This document shows positions 19,232 through 32,001 of a DNA stretch of 64,000 nucleotides, piece by piece (position 1 is the first letter of the stretch; each line of letters begins with the position of its first letter). A program made the position numbers and the translations under genes. The DNA comes from Arenibacterium halophilum. Its GTDB lineage: Bacteria > Pseudomonadota > Alphaproteobacteria > Rhodobacterales > Rhodobacteraceae. Location of the stretch: assembly GCF_005938225.1 (NCBI RefSeq), contig NZ_VCPC01000003.1, positions 434,001 to 498,000 of the forward strand, read 5' to 3'. A model generated the notes under the pieces. That model had not been told where the DNA came from. It saw nothing but the letters and a program-made list of their open reading frames with translations, and did no database searches.

Positions 19232-19406
19232 GATGCGTGCTCCTCTTATTTGGGCTGGTGGAGGGAGGTCCGAGTGGCCGCCCTCGACTCCAACCATGTC
19301 TTCATAACATTAGAGTTTGGTTGATCGACGCCCCGCTTCAAGGCTTTTCTTCTGCTTTTCGGTCACATTTGCCTGCAGAGTTGCACGTCAGCGCGCAATT
19401 TCGGCA

Positions 19407-20174
19407 TCAGAACCTGTCCTTGCGGCCGCGAATCTCAGCGAAAACGGCGGCGTCGGGTTCGGTCTGCATCCCAAGGTTGCGCCGGATGCCGGGGTCGGCC
19501 GCGCGCAGAAAAGGATTTGTGGCAAGTTCCAGCGACAGGGGTGAGGGAACGGTTGGCTGGTTGCGGGAGCGGGCGAGATCAATCGCCTCTGCACGTGATT
19601 TAAGCTCGGGATTGTCAGGATCAATAGTCAGGGCGAATTTTGCGTTGGCCTGGGTGTATTCATGGCCCGAGCAGACGATGGTGTCCGGCGGCAACGCGGC
19701 CAGTTTCGACAGCGAGCCCCACATCTGTTCCATCGTCCCTTCGAATACGCGGCCACAGCCAAGCGCCATCAGGCTGTCGGCGGTGAACACAACGCCGCTG
19801 TCGGGGAAATGAAAGGCGACATGCCCCACGGTATGGCCTGACACGTCGATCACGTGGGCCATCTCTCCGGCCGCGTCGACCATGTCTCCCTCGGCCACCT
19901 CGATGTCCAACGGAGGCAGCCGGTGCGCATCGGCGCGCGCGCCAACCACGCGGGCCGTATGCGCGGCGAGAATGCCGGGCAGCCCTTCGACATGATCGGG
20001 GTGGTGGTGGGTGATCAGGATCGTCTTGAGCGACCAGCCGCGCTTGGCCAGTTCCTCGACGATCGGGGCGGCTTCGGGCGCGTCGACCAGAAAAGTGTCG
20101 CCGGTTTCGGGATTATGGCCGAGAAAGGCGTAGTTGTCGGTGCGGCAGGGGATGGTGACGATGTCCAAGGCCAT
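19407..20174 (-). CDS. gloB: Hydroxyacylglutathione hydrolase (glyoxalase II)
   Basis: 255 residues, the usual size. The metallo-beta-lactamase signature is ITHHHPDHVEG at about 55-65, with further metal ligands in VSGHTVGHVAF and the aspartate region VFTADSLMALGCGR; SGHEYTQANAKFAL is the glutathione-side motif of glyoxalase II. It hydrolyses S-lactoylglutathione to lactate and glutathione in methylglyoxal detoxification. It is divergent from the methyltransferase gene with a 71-bp gap. Confidence 0.94.
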   Translation of the reverse strand: MALDIVTIPCRTDNYAFLGHNPETGDTFLVDAPEAAPIVEELAKRGWSLKTILITHHHPDHVEGLPGILAAHTARVVGARADAHRLPPLDIEVAEGDMVDAAGEMAHVIDVSGHTVGHVAFHFPDSGVVFTADSLMALGCGRVFEGTMEQMWGSLSKLAALPPDTIVCSGHEYTQANAKFALTIDPDNPELKSRAEAIDLARSRNQPTVPSPLSLELATNPFLRAADPGIRRNLGMQTEPDAAVFAEIRGRKDRF

Positions 20175-20245
20175 CTGCTATTGCCCTTTCATGATTTTGA
20201 TGCATGTGTCGGGGGACAGCCTGACGCAAGGAAAGAGCGGCTGCA

Positions 20246-20998
20246 ATGCATCTTGATGTGCAGGATCTGCGCAATTTCTATTATCGCAGCGCGCTGGGGC
20301 GTGCGGCGCAGGCCTCGGTGCGCGGCCGGCTGCTGGAGATGTGGCCAGAGGCCAAGGGCCAGACGGTCGCGGGCTTCGGCTTTGCGGTTCCCCTGCTGCG
20401 GCCCTACCTTGCGGATGCGCGCCGGGTCGTCGCGCTGATGCCGGGGCCACAGGGCGTGATGCGCTGGCCCTCGGGTCTGCCCAATGTCTGCGTCCTGTCC
20501 GAGGAAACGCTGTGGCCGCTGGAAACCGGGCATGTCGACCGGCTGATCGTAATGCACGGGCTGGAAACGTCGGAACGGCCCTCGGCTGTGCTGGAAGAAT
20601 GCTGGCGCGTGCTGGGACCGGGAGGCAAGGCGATCTTTATCATTCCGAACCGGGCCGGGCTTTGGGCGCGGTCGGATCGCACGCCGTTCGGGTTCGGGCG
20701 GCCCTATACGCTGGGCCAGTTGGAATCGCAGCTGCGCAAACACCACTTCCTGCCCGAACGCAGCGGGGCCGCCCTGTTTCAGCCGCCGTCGACCCGGCGG
20801 TTCTGGCGCCGCGCCGCGCCATTGTTCGAACGCGCCGGGCGCTACCTGCCCACGATGATCGCCGGAGGGGCCATTCTGGTTGAGGCGAGCAAGCGGGTCA
20901 CGCCCTCGTCTGGTGACGGTCTGCGGGTGCGCACCCGAGAAACCGCGCGCGCTGCGCTGCCTGCGATGCGGCCCAAACCCGAAACCTCGCCTGTCTGA
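20246..20998 (+). CDS. Class I SAM-dependent methyltransferase
   Basis: 250 residues. The glycine loop is replaced by [15 protein letters not shown], and the central [39 protein letters not shown] matches the post-motif region of methyltransferase type 11 (VLEE..RVL.PGG). The substrate is unknown. It is divergently paired with gloB, an arrangement I know from related genomes but whose meaning is unclear. The C-terminus is basic and low in complexity. Confidence 0.78.
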   Translation: MHLDVQDLRNFYYRSALGRAAQASVRGRLLEMWPEAKGQTVAGFGFAVPLLRPYLADARRVVALMPGPQGVMRWPSGLPNVCVLSEETLWPLETGHVDRLIVMHGLETSERPSAVLEECWRVLGPGGKAIFIIPNRAGLWARSDRTPFGFGRPYTLGQLESQLRKHHFLPERSGAALFQPPSTRRFWRRAAPLFERAGRYLPTMIAGGAILVEASKRVTPSSGDGLRVRTRETARAALPAMRPKPETSPV

Positions 20999-21280
20999 AG
21001 CCGCTTATGGCGCAAAATCGGGCAAGGAATCGGGCAAACCGGCACAGGATTCTCGCCTTTTCGTGAACGTCGAGGTGGAGCAATCCGTCGCACTTCGCGT
21101 AAGGCGTTAATAATTAATGAATAACGTCGCAGTCCGGGCACCAGATACTGTATTGCGGGTACAGAAGGGCTCTGTTACATCGACGCTGATTTCGATGGCC
21201 TGCCTTTTTGGCGGGTCAAAGTCACGCCCCCGGACGCTTTTGTCGATGGCAAACCGGGGCCAACTGTCGGAAGGGTGGAC
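20999..21280 (+). promoter_or_regulatory. Upstream region of the atp operon
   Basis: 282 bp without a gene. It contains an AT-rich patch GTTAATAATTAATGAATAAC near 21108-21125, unusual for this GC-rich sequence. TTGCGG at 21155-21160 is followed 17 bp later by TACATC, a possible promoter. The operon promoter must lie here, but no element is decisive. The exact start of transcription cannot be read. Confidence 0.4.
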
Positions 21281-21841
21281 GTGTCCGAACCAGCTTCGAT
21301 TTCCGCGGGGATAGCCGCGCGCTATGCCACGGCAATTTTTGAGATTGCCGAGGAGAATAACAATTTCGATGGCCTCGAAGCCAGCGTGAAAGATTTGGCG
21401 GAAGCCCTGGAGGCGAGCGAGGATCTGCGCACCGTCATCCAGTCGCCCCTGCTGTCGCGCAGCGAGCAAGGTGCAGCAATCGCCGCCGTGGCCCAGAAGA
21501 TGGACCTGGCCCCGGTGATGCAGAACGCGCTGCGCCTGATGGCCGACAAGCGCCGCCTGTTCGTGCTGCCGCAGGTTCTGGTTGAACTGCGCAACCAGCT
21601 GGCCGCGCAGCGCGGCGAGGTGACGGCAGACGTGACCAGCGCCAAGGCACTGACCAAGGATCAGACCGAAAAGCTCGTGAAAACGCTGAGCGCCAACATT
21701 GGCAAAACGGTCACTCTGAATGCGACCGTCGATGAAAGCCTCATCGGTGGTCTTGTCGTCAAGGTAGGCTCGAAAATGATCGACACGTCGATCCGTTCGA
21801 AGCTCAACTCTCTCCAGAATGCAATGAAAGAGGTCGGATAA
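21281..21841 (+). CDS. atpH: ATP synthase F1 subunit delta
   Basis: 186 residues from GTG at 21281. That start is preferred over GTG at 21275 because GGAAGGG ends 5 bp before it, while it would touch the other. The protein begins SEPASISAGIAARYATAIFE as expected for OSCP/delta, and ends with the conserved V-D-x-SLIGGLVVKVG segment. Delta joins F1 to the peripheral stalk. It is first gene of atpHAGDC; the stop runs directly into the atpA start. Confidence 0.96.
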   Translation: MSEPASISAGIAARYATAIFEIAEENNNFDGLEASVKDLAEALEASEDLRTVIQSPLLSRSEQGAAIAAVAQKMDLAPVMQNALRLMADKRRLFVLPQVLVELRNQLAAQRGEVTADVTSAKALTKDQTEKLVKTLSANIGKTVTLNATVDESLIGGLVVKVGSKMIDTSIRSKLNSLQNAMKEVG

Positions 21842-23380
<1,539 letters not shown>

Positions 23381-23394
23381 GGAGAGATAAGGCA

Positions 23395-25721
<2,327 letters not shown>

Positions 25722-25732
25722 AGGAGCGCCCG

Positions 25733-26149
25733 ATGGCAGAGACAATGCAATTCGACCTTGTGTCGCCTGAGCGCCGCCTTGCGTCGCTTCAGGTGCGCGA
25801 GGTGCTGGTGCCCGGCGCAGATGGCGACATGACGGCAATGCCCGATCATGCCCCTGTCATCACGACGCTGCGCCCCGGCGTGCTGCGGGTGAACGGCCCT
25901 GACGGGACGGCGGAATACGTCGTCTCGGGCGGGTTTGCCGAAATCACCGGCAGCGGCATTTCGGTGCTGGCCGAACAGGCGATCCCGTTGACGGAAATGA
26001 CGCGGGCGCACTTGGACGAAATGATCGAAAGCGCCCGTGCCAAGCACGAAGCGGCCAAGGAAACGTTCAAGAACGAGCCGGGCCCCGTCGACGACGCGGC
26101 CAAGCTGCTGGCCGACATGGTTGCACTGGGCGATCACATCAACGTCTGA
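25733..26149 (+). CDS. atpC: ATP synthase F1 subunit epsilon
   Basis: 138 residues, ATG 11 bp after the atpD stop with AAGGAG in front. The N-terminal beta sandwich is typical ([37 protein letters not shown]). The C-terminal helical part is present but short and polar, as in alphaproteobacteria, where epsilon is a weak ATPase inhibitor. It closes the operon before a terminator at 26171. The F0 genes are not in the window. Confidence 0.97.
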   Translation: MAETMQFDLVSPERRLASLQVREVLVPGADGDMTAMPDHAPVITTLRPGVLRVNGPDGTAEYVVSGGFAEITGSGISVLAEQAIPLTEMTRAHLDEMIESARAKHEAAKETFKNEPGPVDDAAKLLADMVALGDHINV

Positions 26150-26170
26150 AGCGGTGATGATGAATGACAA

Positions 26171-26197
26171 GGGGCTGCCATACGGCGGCCCCTTTTT
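26171..26197 (+). terminator. Rho-independent terminator of the atp operon
   Basis: GGGGCTGCC at 26171-26179 pairs with GGCGGCCCC at 26184-26192 around ATAC and is followed by TTTTT. It lies 22 bp after the atpC stop. Confidence 0.88.
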
Positions 26198-26290
26198 GTA
26201 TGTTCACCTGCGGCTAAGAGCGATGTGGGAACTTTATGCCGACTTGATATTGCGCGCACCGGAGCGCTTGGAAGGAGCGGAAAGGATCGT

Positions 26291-26641
26291 ATGAAGCGCC
26301 TTGAAAACCACCTGATCGGTGTCGATCAGGGAGATACGGTCGTGTTTTCCGAATTCGAAGAGGGCGGAGAGATGTGGACCGGAAGCGGCCCGCGCGAACG
26401 CCGCCGCACCGTGACCTTCAGCGCGGCCTTCAAATCCGCGCCATCGGTGCAACTCTCGGTCTCGCTGTGGGACGCCGACACCGCCTCGGCCCTGCGCGCC
26501 GAAGTGGTGGCCGAGCACGTCACCTCCGATCAGTTCGACATAGTGTTCCGAACCTGGTCCGACAGCCGGTTTGCCCGCGTCCGCGTCGCCTGGACCGCCA
26601 TCGGCGCCCTGCCGCACGCGGACGACTGGAAGCTCTACTGA
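26291..26641 (+). CDS. H-type lectin domain protein
   Basis: 116 residues from ATG at 26291, preceded by AAAGGA. The protein is essentially one H-type lectin domain: GSGPRERRRTVTFSAAFKSAPSVQ, D-x-D-T-A, V-TSDQFDIVFRTWSDSRFARVRVAWTAIG. Related sequences bind sugars such as GalNAc in animals; the bacterial ones are uncharacterised. There is no signal peptide, so it is probably cytoplasmic. It follows the atp operon after a terminator, so it may have its own promoter or depend on readthrough. Confidence 0.8.
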   Translation: MKRLENHLIGVDQGDTVVFSEFEEGGEMWTGSGPRERRRTVTFSAAFKSAPSVQLSVSLWDADTASALRAEVVAEHVTSDQFDIVFRTWSDSRFARVRVAWTAIGALPHADDWKLY

Positions 26642-26667
26642 TCGGTTTCGAATGGACGGGTGGAGCA

Positions 26668-26789
26668 GGGGGCTCTGCCCCCATCCGCTGCGCGGATTCC
26701 CCCGGAGTATTTCGGGAATGATGAAGGAACGGCCCTTTTCCTTCTTTGGGCCTTAAATATCCCCGCCGGAGGCATCGCGCGCAGCGCGA
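26668..26789. repeat. Intergenic repeat, copy A (full)
   Basis: A 122-bp copy of a dispersed element. Order: hairpin GGGGGCTCTGCCCCC; hairpin TCCGCTGCGCGGA; CCCCCGGAGTATTT; variable middle; CTTCTTTGGG; AAATATCCCCGCCGGAGG; hairpin CGCGCGCAGCGCG. It fills the gap between the convergent lectin gene and prs up to the prs stop, so it may also act as a bidirectional terminator. Other copies are at 29345, 35038 (variant), 40692 (partial), 48985 and 60438. Confidence 0.85.
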
Positions 26790-27809
26790 TCAATCCATCG
26801 CGTAGAGGGATTCGTAGATTGGCGACAGGGTATCGTCCTCGAACAACGAAGACACGCTGGTGCCGTTCCAGATATTCAGGATCGCCTGGGCGAAGATCGG
26901 GGCGGTCGGCACTATGCGGATATTCTTGGCGCCCTTGACGGCTTCGGAGGGCCGGATGGAATCGGTGATGACCAGCGATTTCATCACCGACTTGGTGACG
27001 CGCTCCACGGCAGGGCCGCTCATCACGCCGTGGCTGATGTAGGAATGGACTTCCTTGGCGCCGTTCTGCATCAGCACTTCGGCTGCCTTGCAGAGCGTTC
27101 CGGCGGTGTCGCACATGTCGTCGACGATCAGGCAGATCTTGTCCTTTACGTCTCCGATCACAGTCATCTCGGCCACTTCGCCGGGCTTTTCGCGGCGTTT
27201 GTCCACGATGGACAGGGGCGAGTTGATCCGCTTTGCAAGTTCGCGCGCGCGCGCCACGCCGCCGACGTCGGGCGAGACGACCATCAGCTGATCGAGCTTG
27301 CCTTTGAAGTTTGTCTTGATGTCGAGCGCAAAGACCGGCGAGGCGTAAAGGTTATCGACGGGGATGTCGAAGAACCCTTGGATTTGCGCGGCGTGCAGGT
27401 CCATCGTCAGGACCCGTTCGATCCCGGCGCCGACCATCATGTTTGCAACCAGCTTGGCGCTGATCGGCGTGCGTGCCTTGGTGCGGCGATCCTGCCGGGC
27501 GTAGCCGAAGTAGGGCAGGACGGCAGTGACCCGTGCGGCCGAGGACCGGCGCAGCGCGTCGGCCATGATCAGCAGTTCCATCAGGTTGTCGTTTGCGGGG
27601 TTCGAGGTAGGCTGGATGATGAACATGTCCTCGCCGCGCACATTCTCGAACACTTCGACGAAGATCTCACCGTCATTGAACCGTTCGACCCGCGCATCGA
27701 CAAGGCCGGTGTGCACGCCGCGGTGCATCGTCATCCGGCGGGCGATCGCCTTGGCAAGCGGAAGGTTCGCGTTTCCCGCGATCAGTTTCGGTTCGTTCTG
27801 TTGGGCCAT
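26790..27809 (-). CDS. prs: Ribose-phosphate pyrophosphokinase
   Basis: 339 residues, about 20 longer than the E. coli enzyme. It carries [13 protein letters not shown], the [30 protein letters not shown] region, the catalytic flexible loop (FGYARQDRR), the signature [21 protein letters not shown] and the PRPP loop [13 protein letters not shown]. It makes PRPP for nucleotide, histidine and tryptophan synthesis. It is divergent from the DsbA-fold isomerase gene and ends in repeat copy A. Confidence 0.97.
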   Translation of the reverse strand: MAQQNEPKLIAGNANLPLAKAIARRMTMHRGVHTGLVDARVERFNDGEIFVEVFENVRGEDMFIIQPTSNPANDNLMELLIMADALRRSSAARVTAVLPYFGYARQDRRTKARTPISAKLVANMMVGAGIERVLTMDLHAAQIQGFFDIPVDNLYASPVFALDIKTNFKGKLDQLMVVSPDVGGVARARELAKRINSPLSIVDKRREKPGEVAEMTVIGDVKDKICLIVDDMCDTAGTLCKAAEVLMQNGAKEVHSYISHGVMSGPAVERVTKSVMKSLVITDSIRPSEAVKGAKNIRIVPTAPIFAQAILNIWNGTSVSSLFEDDTLSPIYESLYAMD

Positions 27810-27913
27810 GAAAGTCGATCCCGAGGCAGCGTCAGATGTGACAGATTCGTGATGTTGACACCGCTTAACACGGCCTTACCGTGACGCAAAGCTGATGCGG
27901 GGAGAAATGACAC

Positions 27914-28516
27914 ATGGCTCACATAGATTATTATTTTGCGACCTTGTCGCCGTTCACCTACCTCGCAGGCACACGGCTTGAGCAGATCGCGGCCCGCCAC
28001 GGGGCGACGATTACCTACAAGCCGACCGATGTGATCGCGCTGTTCGGACGCACCGGCGGCACGCCTCCGGCGCAGCGCCACCCCTCGCGGCAGGAATATC
28101 GCGCGCAGGATCTGCTGCGGCAGGCAAAATATCTGAAGATGCCTTTCAACCTGAAGCCCGCGCATTGGCCCACCAACATGGCGCCGTCGTCCTATGCGAT
28201 CATTGCGGCCCAGAACGCCGGCGGCGGAGATCTGGGCGTGCTGACTCATGCGTTTACCCGCGCCTGCTGGGCCGAGGAGAAGGACATCGCCGATGAGGCG
28301 GTTGTGCGCGCGTGCCTGTCGGAGGCGGGGTTCGACCCTGATCTGGCGAACTCCGGGCTGCTGGAAGGCGCCGAGACATATGCGGCCAATCTGGAGGAAG
28401 CCGCCGCGCGCGGGGTATTCGGCGCGCCGTTTTACATAACGGATGACGATCAGCGGTTCTGGGGGCAGGACCGGTTGGATCATCTCGACGCGCATCTGCA
28501 AGAGCGCGCCGGGTGA
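27914..28516 (+). CDS. 2-hydroxychromene-2-carboxylate isomerase family protein
   Basis: 200 residues with a thioredoxin-like DsbA fold of the kappa-GST type: N-terminal DYYFATLSPFTYLAG, a helical insert (LLRQAKYLKMPFNLKPAHWPTN), and the C-terminal cis-proline motif GVFGAPFYI. The named enzyme isomerises an intermediate of naphthalene breakdown with glutathione, but many members have other or unknown roles, and no aromatic pathway genes are near. A -35 like TTGACA lies at 27859. It overlaps the next gene by GTGA. Confidence 0.85.
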   Translation: MAHIDYYFATLSPFTYLAGTRLEQIAARHGATITYKPTDVIALFGRTGGTPPAQRHPSRQEYRAQDLLRQAKYLKMPFNLKPAHWPTNMAPSSYAIIAAQNAGGGDLGVLTHAFTRACWAEEKDIADEAVVRACLSEAGFDPDLANSGLLEGAETYAANLEEAAARGVFGAPFYITDDDQRFWGQDRLDHLDAHLQERAG

Positions 28517-29322
28517 GCGCAGATGGCGTAGCGAGCCTGTCGCGGCAGCGGTTCGGACAAGGCCCGCGTCAGGTGCTGGGGTTGCATTGCACGCTTGCGC
28601 ATTCCGGCGCATGGCGTGGTTTGGCCGACGCCTTGGAAGGTGAGGTTACGCTGATAGCGCCAGACATGTTGAGCCACGGCAAGAGCGCGGACTGGGACGG
28701 TGCCGGCGACTTTACCGAACGGATGGTGGCGGCCCTTCTGCCGCTGATCGACCAGCCCGTCGATGTGGTTGGCCATTCGATGGGTGCTGTGATCGCGCTG
28801 CATCTTGCGGCCTGGCACCCCGATAGGGTCCGCAGCCTGACCTTGATCGAACCTGTTCTGTTCGGCGTCGTTGCCCACGATGCGCCTGACCTGCTGGCAG
28901 CCCAGAAGGAGCAGAATGCCCCTTTCGAGGCCGCGATGACAGCAGGCGATCACGACACAGCGGCGCGCCTGTTCAGTGGCGGGTGGGGGGATGGCAGTCG
29001 CGGCTGGGCCGAGATGCCCCAGGCACTGCGCGCCGCCATGGCGCGGGGCGTGCGCATTGTGTCGGCCTGTGCGCCGACGGTCTCGGCCGATCGCTTTGGG
29101 GTGTTCGAAACCGGAGGGCTGGACCGGGTGAGCATGCCGGTATGCTTGCTGCACGGTGAGCAGACCCAGCCAATTGTTGCGGCGGCCAACCGGGGCGTGG
29201 CGCGTCGCCTGCCGCAGGCGCAGATCCGCGAGGTGGCGGGCGCGGGGCACATGTTGCCGATCACCCACCCCGACGCGGTGGCAGAACAACTGCGGCTGCT
29301 GTTCCGCGACGTGACAAACTAG
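28513..29322 (+). CDS. Alpha/beta hydrolase
   Basis: 269 residues starting with GTG that overlaps the previous stop (28513-28516), so the two are coupled. The fold is clear: LHCTLAHSGAW oxyanion region, nucleophile elbow VGHSMGAV with Ser at about 97, acid near LLHGEQTQPI and the final histidine in GAGHMLPITHP. The substrate is unknown; the pairing with a glutathione-fold isomerase hints at detoxification or catabolism of a small molecule. Confidence 0.88.
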   Translation: MSADGVASLSRQRFGQGPRQVLGLHCTLAHSGAWRGLADALEGEVTLIAPDMLSHGKSADWDGAGDFTERMVAALLPLIDQPVDVVGHSMGAVIALHLAAWHPDRVRSLTLIEPVLFGVVAHDAPDLLAAQKEQNAPFEAAMTAGDHDTAARLFSGGWGDGSRGWAEMPQALRAAMARGVRIVSACAPTVSADRFGVFETGGLDRVSMPVCLLHGEQTQPIVAAANRGVARRLPQAQIREVAGAGHMLPITHPDAVAEQLRLLFRDVTN

Positions 29323-29344
29323 GTCGCGCGCGGCTGGGGTAGCA

Positions 29345-29466
29345 GGGGGCTCTGCCCCCGTCCCTGCGGGACTCCCCCGGAGTATTTTCGCGAAGGTGAA
29401 AGCGGGAAATGGCCCTCCTTCTTTGGGATAAAAATATCCCCGCCGGAGGCTTCGCGCGGAGCGCGA
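29345..29466. repeat. Intergenic repeat, copy B (full)
   Basis: A 122-bp copy with the same order as copy A: GGGGGCTCTGCCCCC, TCCCTGCGGGA hairpin, CCCCCGGAGTATTTT, CTTCTTTGGG, AAATATCCCCGCCGGAGG, and a terminal CGCGCGGAGCGCG. It sits between the convergent hydrolase and threonine aldolase genes. The stem-forming parts are kept while the loops and the middle differ, which suggests selection on structure. Confidence 0.85.
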
Positions 29467-29478
29467 AAATCTTTCGGT

Positions 29479-30531
29479 TCAGGACTGCGCGCCGGCGAGA
29501 TGGGCCAGGAACCGGTTGATGTTGTCATCTGTCGCGGACCAGTCGCAGACGAGTCGGGCCGAGAGGTGTTCGTCGGGGTCGGCGCCGTCAAGGTCACCTT
29601 CCCAGAGGTAGTATTTCGCTCCGGCCTCATGCAGGCGCTGATGCGCGGCACGGGAAAACGTGGGGAACAGCATGTTGGCATCGGGATCGTGCAGGAAACC
29701 CGCGCCGGCGTCGCGCAGGCCATGGGCCAGGTCGGCGGCGGCGTCGTTGGCCTTGCGCGCAGCTTGCAGCCAGAGGTCTTCCCGCAGGTAGGCGGCCATC
29801 TGTGCCGAGAGATAGCGGTGTTTCGAGAACAGGTGCCCGCCGCGTTTGCGGCGGAATTCGAATTCTTCTGCGCGGGCGGGATCGAAGAGGATCACCGCTT
29901 CGACGCCCATGCACCCGTTTTTGGTTCCGCCAAAGCTGAGCACGTCGACACCAGCCTGCCAAGTCATTTGGGCCGGGGTGGCATTGGTACTGGCCAGCGC
30001 ATTGGCAAAGCGTGCGCCGTCGAGGTGAACGGGCAGGTCATGCTGTTGTGCCACAGCGCAAAGCGCGGCGATTTCGGCAGCCGAGTAGACGCCGCCGCGT
30101 TCGGTGACATTCGTGATCGATACCGGTCCGCGCTTGGGGCCGTGGACGCCGCGGGTGCCTTCGCCCGCGATGCTGGCGGCCAGCGCTTCGGGCGTCATCT
30201 TGTTGTCGGTCGGCACGAGAGTCAGCTTGGCGCCGCCGGTGTAGAATTCGGGCGCGTTGCATTCGTCTTCGTGGATATGGGCCACGGCCGAGCAAAACAC
30301 CGTCTGATAGGGCTGGGCGAGGGTGGCCAAAGCCAACGCGTTGGCGGCGGTGCCGGTGGCGACGAGGTAGACAGCGGCCTCGGGCGCCTCGAACACCTCG
30401 CGCAGGCGGGTGCGGACCTCTTCCATATCGGCGTCTGCGCCGTAGGGCATGGCGTAACCTTCGTTCGCGCGGGTCAGCGCGGCCATCACCTCGGGCAGGA
30501 CGGGGCCGGAGTTGTCAGAAGCGAAATACAT
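29479..30531 (-). CDS. ltaE: Low-specificity threonine aldolase
   Basis: 350 residues of the fold-type I PLP family. Visible are MYFASDNSGPVLPEVMAAL at the N-terminus, the histidine motif AHIHEDECNAPEF, HLDGARFANAL and the Schiff-base lysine in SFGGTKNGCMG. It cleaves threonine or allo-threonine to glycine and acetaldehyde. Its ATG overlaps the stop of the YcgN gene by one base (TGATG), so it is the last gene of ribF-ycgN-ltaE. Confidence 0.93.
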   Translation of the reverse strand: MYFASDNSGPVLPEVMAALTRANEGYAMPYGADADMEEVRTRLREVFEAPEAAVYLVATGTAANALALATLAQPYQTVFCSAVAHIHEDECNAPEFYTGGAKLTLVPTDNKMTPEALAASIAGEGTRGVHGPKRGPVSITNVTERGGVYSAAEIAALCAVAQQHDLPVHLDGARFANALASTNATPAQMTWQAGVDVLSFGGTKNGCMGVEAVILFDPARAEEFEFRRKRGGHLFSKHRYLSAQMAAYLREDLWLQAARKANDAAADLAHGLRDAGAGFLHDPDANMLFPTFSRAAHQRLHEAGAKYYLWEGDLDGADPDEHLSARLVCDWSATDDNINRFLAHLAGAQS

Positions 30532-31001
30532 CAGGTCGGCTCCTCTATCAGGTGATCTTCCCAGTCTTCCTCGGCGATCTCGAATTCGGGCACCGTGATG
30601 CCCCGTACCGACACGCCCGCGTGGTGCACGCTGTCGGCCCGGCCCGAGATCAGCGGGTGCCAGTCATACAGCGGGCGGCCTTCGTGGATCAGCCGATAGG
30701 CGCAGGTCTGCGGCATCCAGTAGAGGTGATCCTCGATATTGTCGGGGCGCAGCACGATGCATTCGGGCACGAACTGGTGTCGGATGTCGTACTGGCCGCA
30801 GCGGCATGTGGAATCGTCCAGCAGGCGGCAGGCGATGCGGGTCAGGGCGATTTCGCCGGTGTCCTCGTCTTCCAGCTTGTTCAGGCAGCATTTGCCGCAG
30901 CCGTCGCACAGCGCCTCCCATTCGGGCTGGGTCAGCTCGGACATCTGCTTGCGTTCCCAGAAGCGGGGCGCAAATCCGGTGCGGCGGATCGGATCGCTCA
31001 C
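30531..31001 (-). CDS. YcgN family cysteine-cluster protein
   Basis: 156 residues from GTG at 31001, which overlaps the ribF stop (GTGA); the protein then begins SDPIRR...FWERKQMSELTQPEWEALCDGCGKCC, aligning well with E. coli YcgN. The cysteines CDGCGKCC, CRLLDDSTCRCGQY, ECIVL and TCAYRL are conserved and could bind zinc or iron. The biochemical role is unknown. Overlaps on both sides place it in a tight operon with riboflavin kinase and threonine aldolase. Confidence 0.87.
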   Translation of the reverse strand: MSDPIRRTGFAPRFWERKQMSELTQPEWEALCDGCGKCCLNKLEDEDTGEIALTRIACRLLDDSTCRCGQYDIRHQFVPECIVLRPDNIEDHLYWMPQTCAYRLIHEGRPLYDWHPLISGRADSVHHAGVSVRGITVPEFEIAEEDWEDHLIEEPT

Positions 31002-31930
31002 AGCGCCTCCAGGATGGCACGGGCGCGGGCGCAATCGGCGTTCATCTGGTCGATCAGGGCCTCGAGGCTGTCGAACTTCTCTTCGCCACGCAGATAGTCG
31101 ACCAGCCCGACCGACAGCGTCGCGCCATACAGGTCGCCCGAGAAATCGAACAGGTAGGTTTCAAGGTTCGGGCGGTTTTCGCCGAACATCGGCCGCGTGC
31201 CCAACGACGCCGCGCCGTGGTACTTGCCCTTGTGCGGGCCGTCCAGCACATCGACCAGCACCGCGTAGACGCCAAGCGCAGGCAGGTGCAGCCCGTCTAC
31301 AGCCATGTTCGCGGTTGGATAACCCAGGTCGCGCCCGCGCTGCTCTCCGCCGATCACCGGACCTTCGATCCGGTGCCAATGGCCCAGCATCTTGGCGGCG
31401 TCGCGCGGCCGGGCCTCGGCCAATGCAGTGCGGATCGCGGTAGACGATACGGTTTGGTCGCTTTCTTCCAGCAGCGGCGCGATGGTCACGCCAAATCCCA
31501 TCTCGGCGCCGAAGCGGACCAGGTCGTCGGTTGTACCGCTACGGCCTTTGCCAAAGCAGAAGTCGGCCCCGACCACCACATGGCGCAGGCCCAGCCCGTC
31601 GCGCAGCACCTTGGCGGCGAATTGTTCGGGCGTCAGGTTACTGAGGGCGGCGTTGAAATTCAGCTCGTACAAGACCTCGACGCCGATCTTTTCCAGCCGG
31701 TGCCGCCGTGCGGCGGACCCCATCAGGCGAAACGGCGGCGCATCGGGTGCAAAAAACGCACGCGGGTGGGGTTCAAAGGTCAGCACGCCCAGCGGTGCAT
31801 CGGGCGCGGCGGCGCGCGCCATGTCGATCACCGAGCGATGGCCCACATGCACGCCATCGAAGTTGCCGATGGCCACGCTTGCCCCTTTGTCCGAGGGCGC
31901 AACAAACTGATAATCCCGGATGATCCGCAT
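30998..31930 (-). CDS. ribF: Bifunctional riboflavin kinase/FMN adenylyltransferase
   Basis: 310 residues. The N-terminal adenylyltransferase domain has IGNFDGVHVGHRSVI and the C-terminal kinase domain has GYPTANMAVDGLHLPALGVYAV and a final EEKFDSLEALIDQM. It converts riboflavin to FMN and then FAD. First gene of the ribF-ycgN-ltaE run, 71 bp downstream of the MaoC gene. Confidence 0.96.
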   Translation of the reverse strand: MRIIRDYQFVAPSDKGASVAIGNFDGVHVGHRSVIDMARAAAPDAPLGVLTFEPHPRAFFAPDAPPFRLMGSAARRHRLEKIGVEVLYELNFNAALSNLTPEQFAAKVLRDGLGLRHVVVGADFCFGKGRSGTTDDLVRFGAEMGFGVTIAPLLEESDQTVSSTAIRTALAEARPRDAAKMLGHWHRIEGPVIGGEQRGRDLGYPTANMAVDGLHLPALGVYAVLVDVLDGPHKGKYHGAASLGTRPMFGENRPNLETYLFDFSGDLYGATLSVGLVDYLRGEEKFDSLEALIDQMNADCARARAILEAL

Positions 31931-32001
31931 GGGCCATGCCTAGCCCCGGCGTGCAGCAAGGGCAAGCGGGGCAGGGTGCCCCGGGCGCGATAATTTGGCG
32001 C

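Noticed and set aside
19232-19406. RpoH promoter for clpA
   Set aside because: A CTTGAA is present on the minus strand near 19346, but no CCCCAT-like -10 lies at the right distance.
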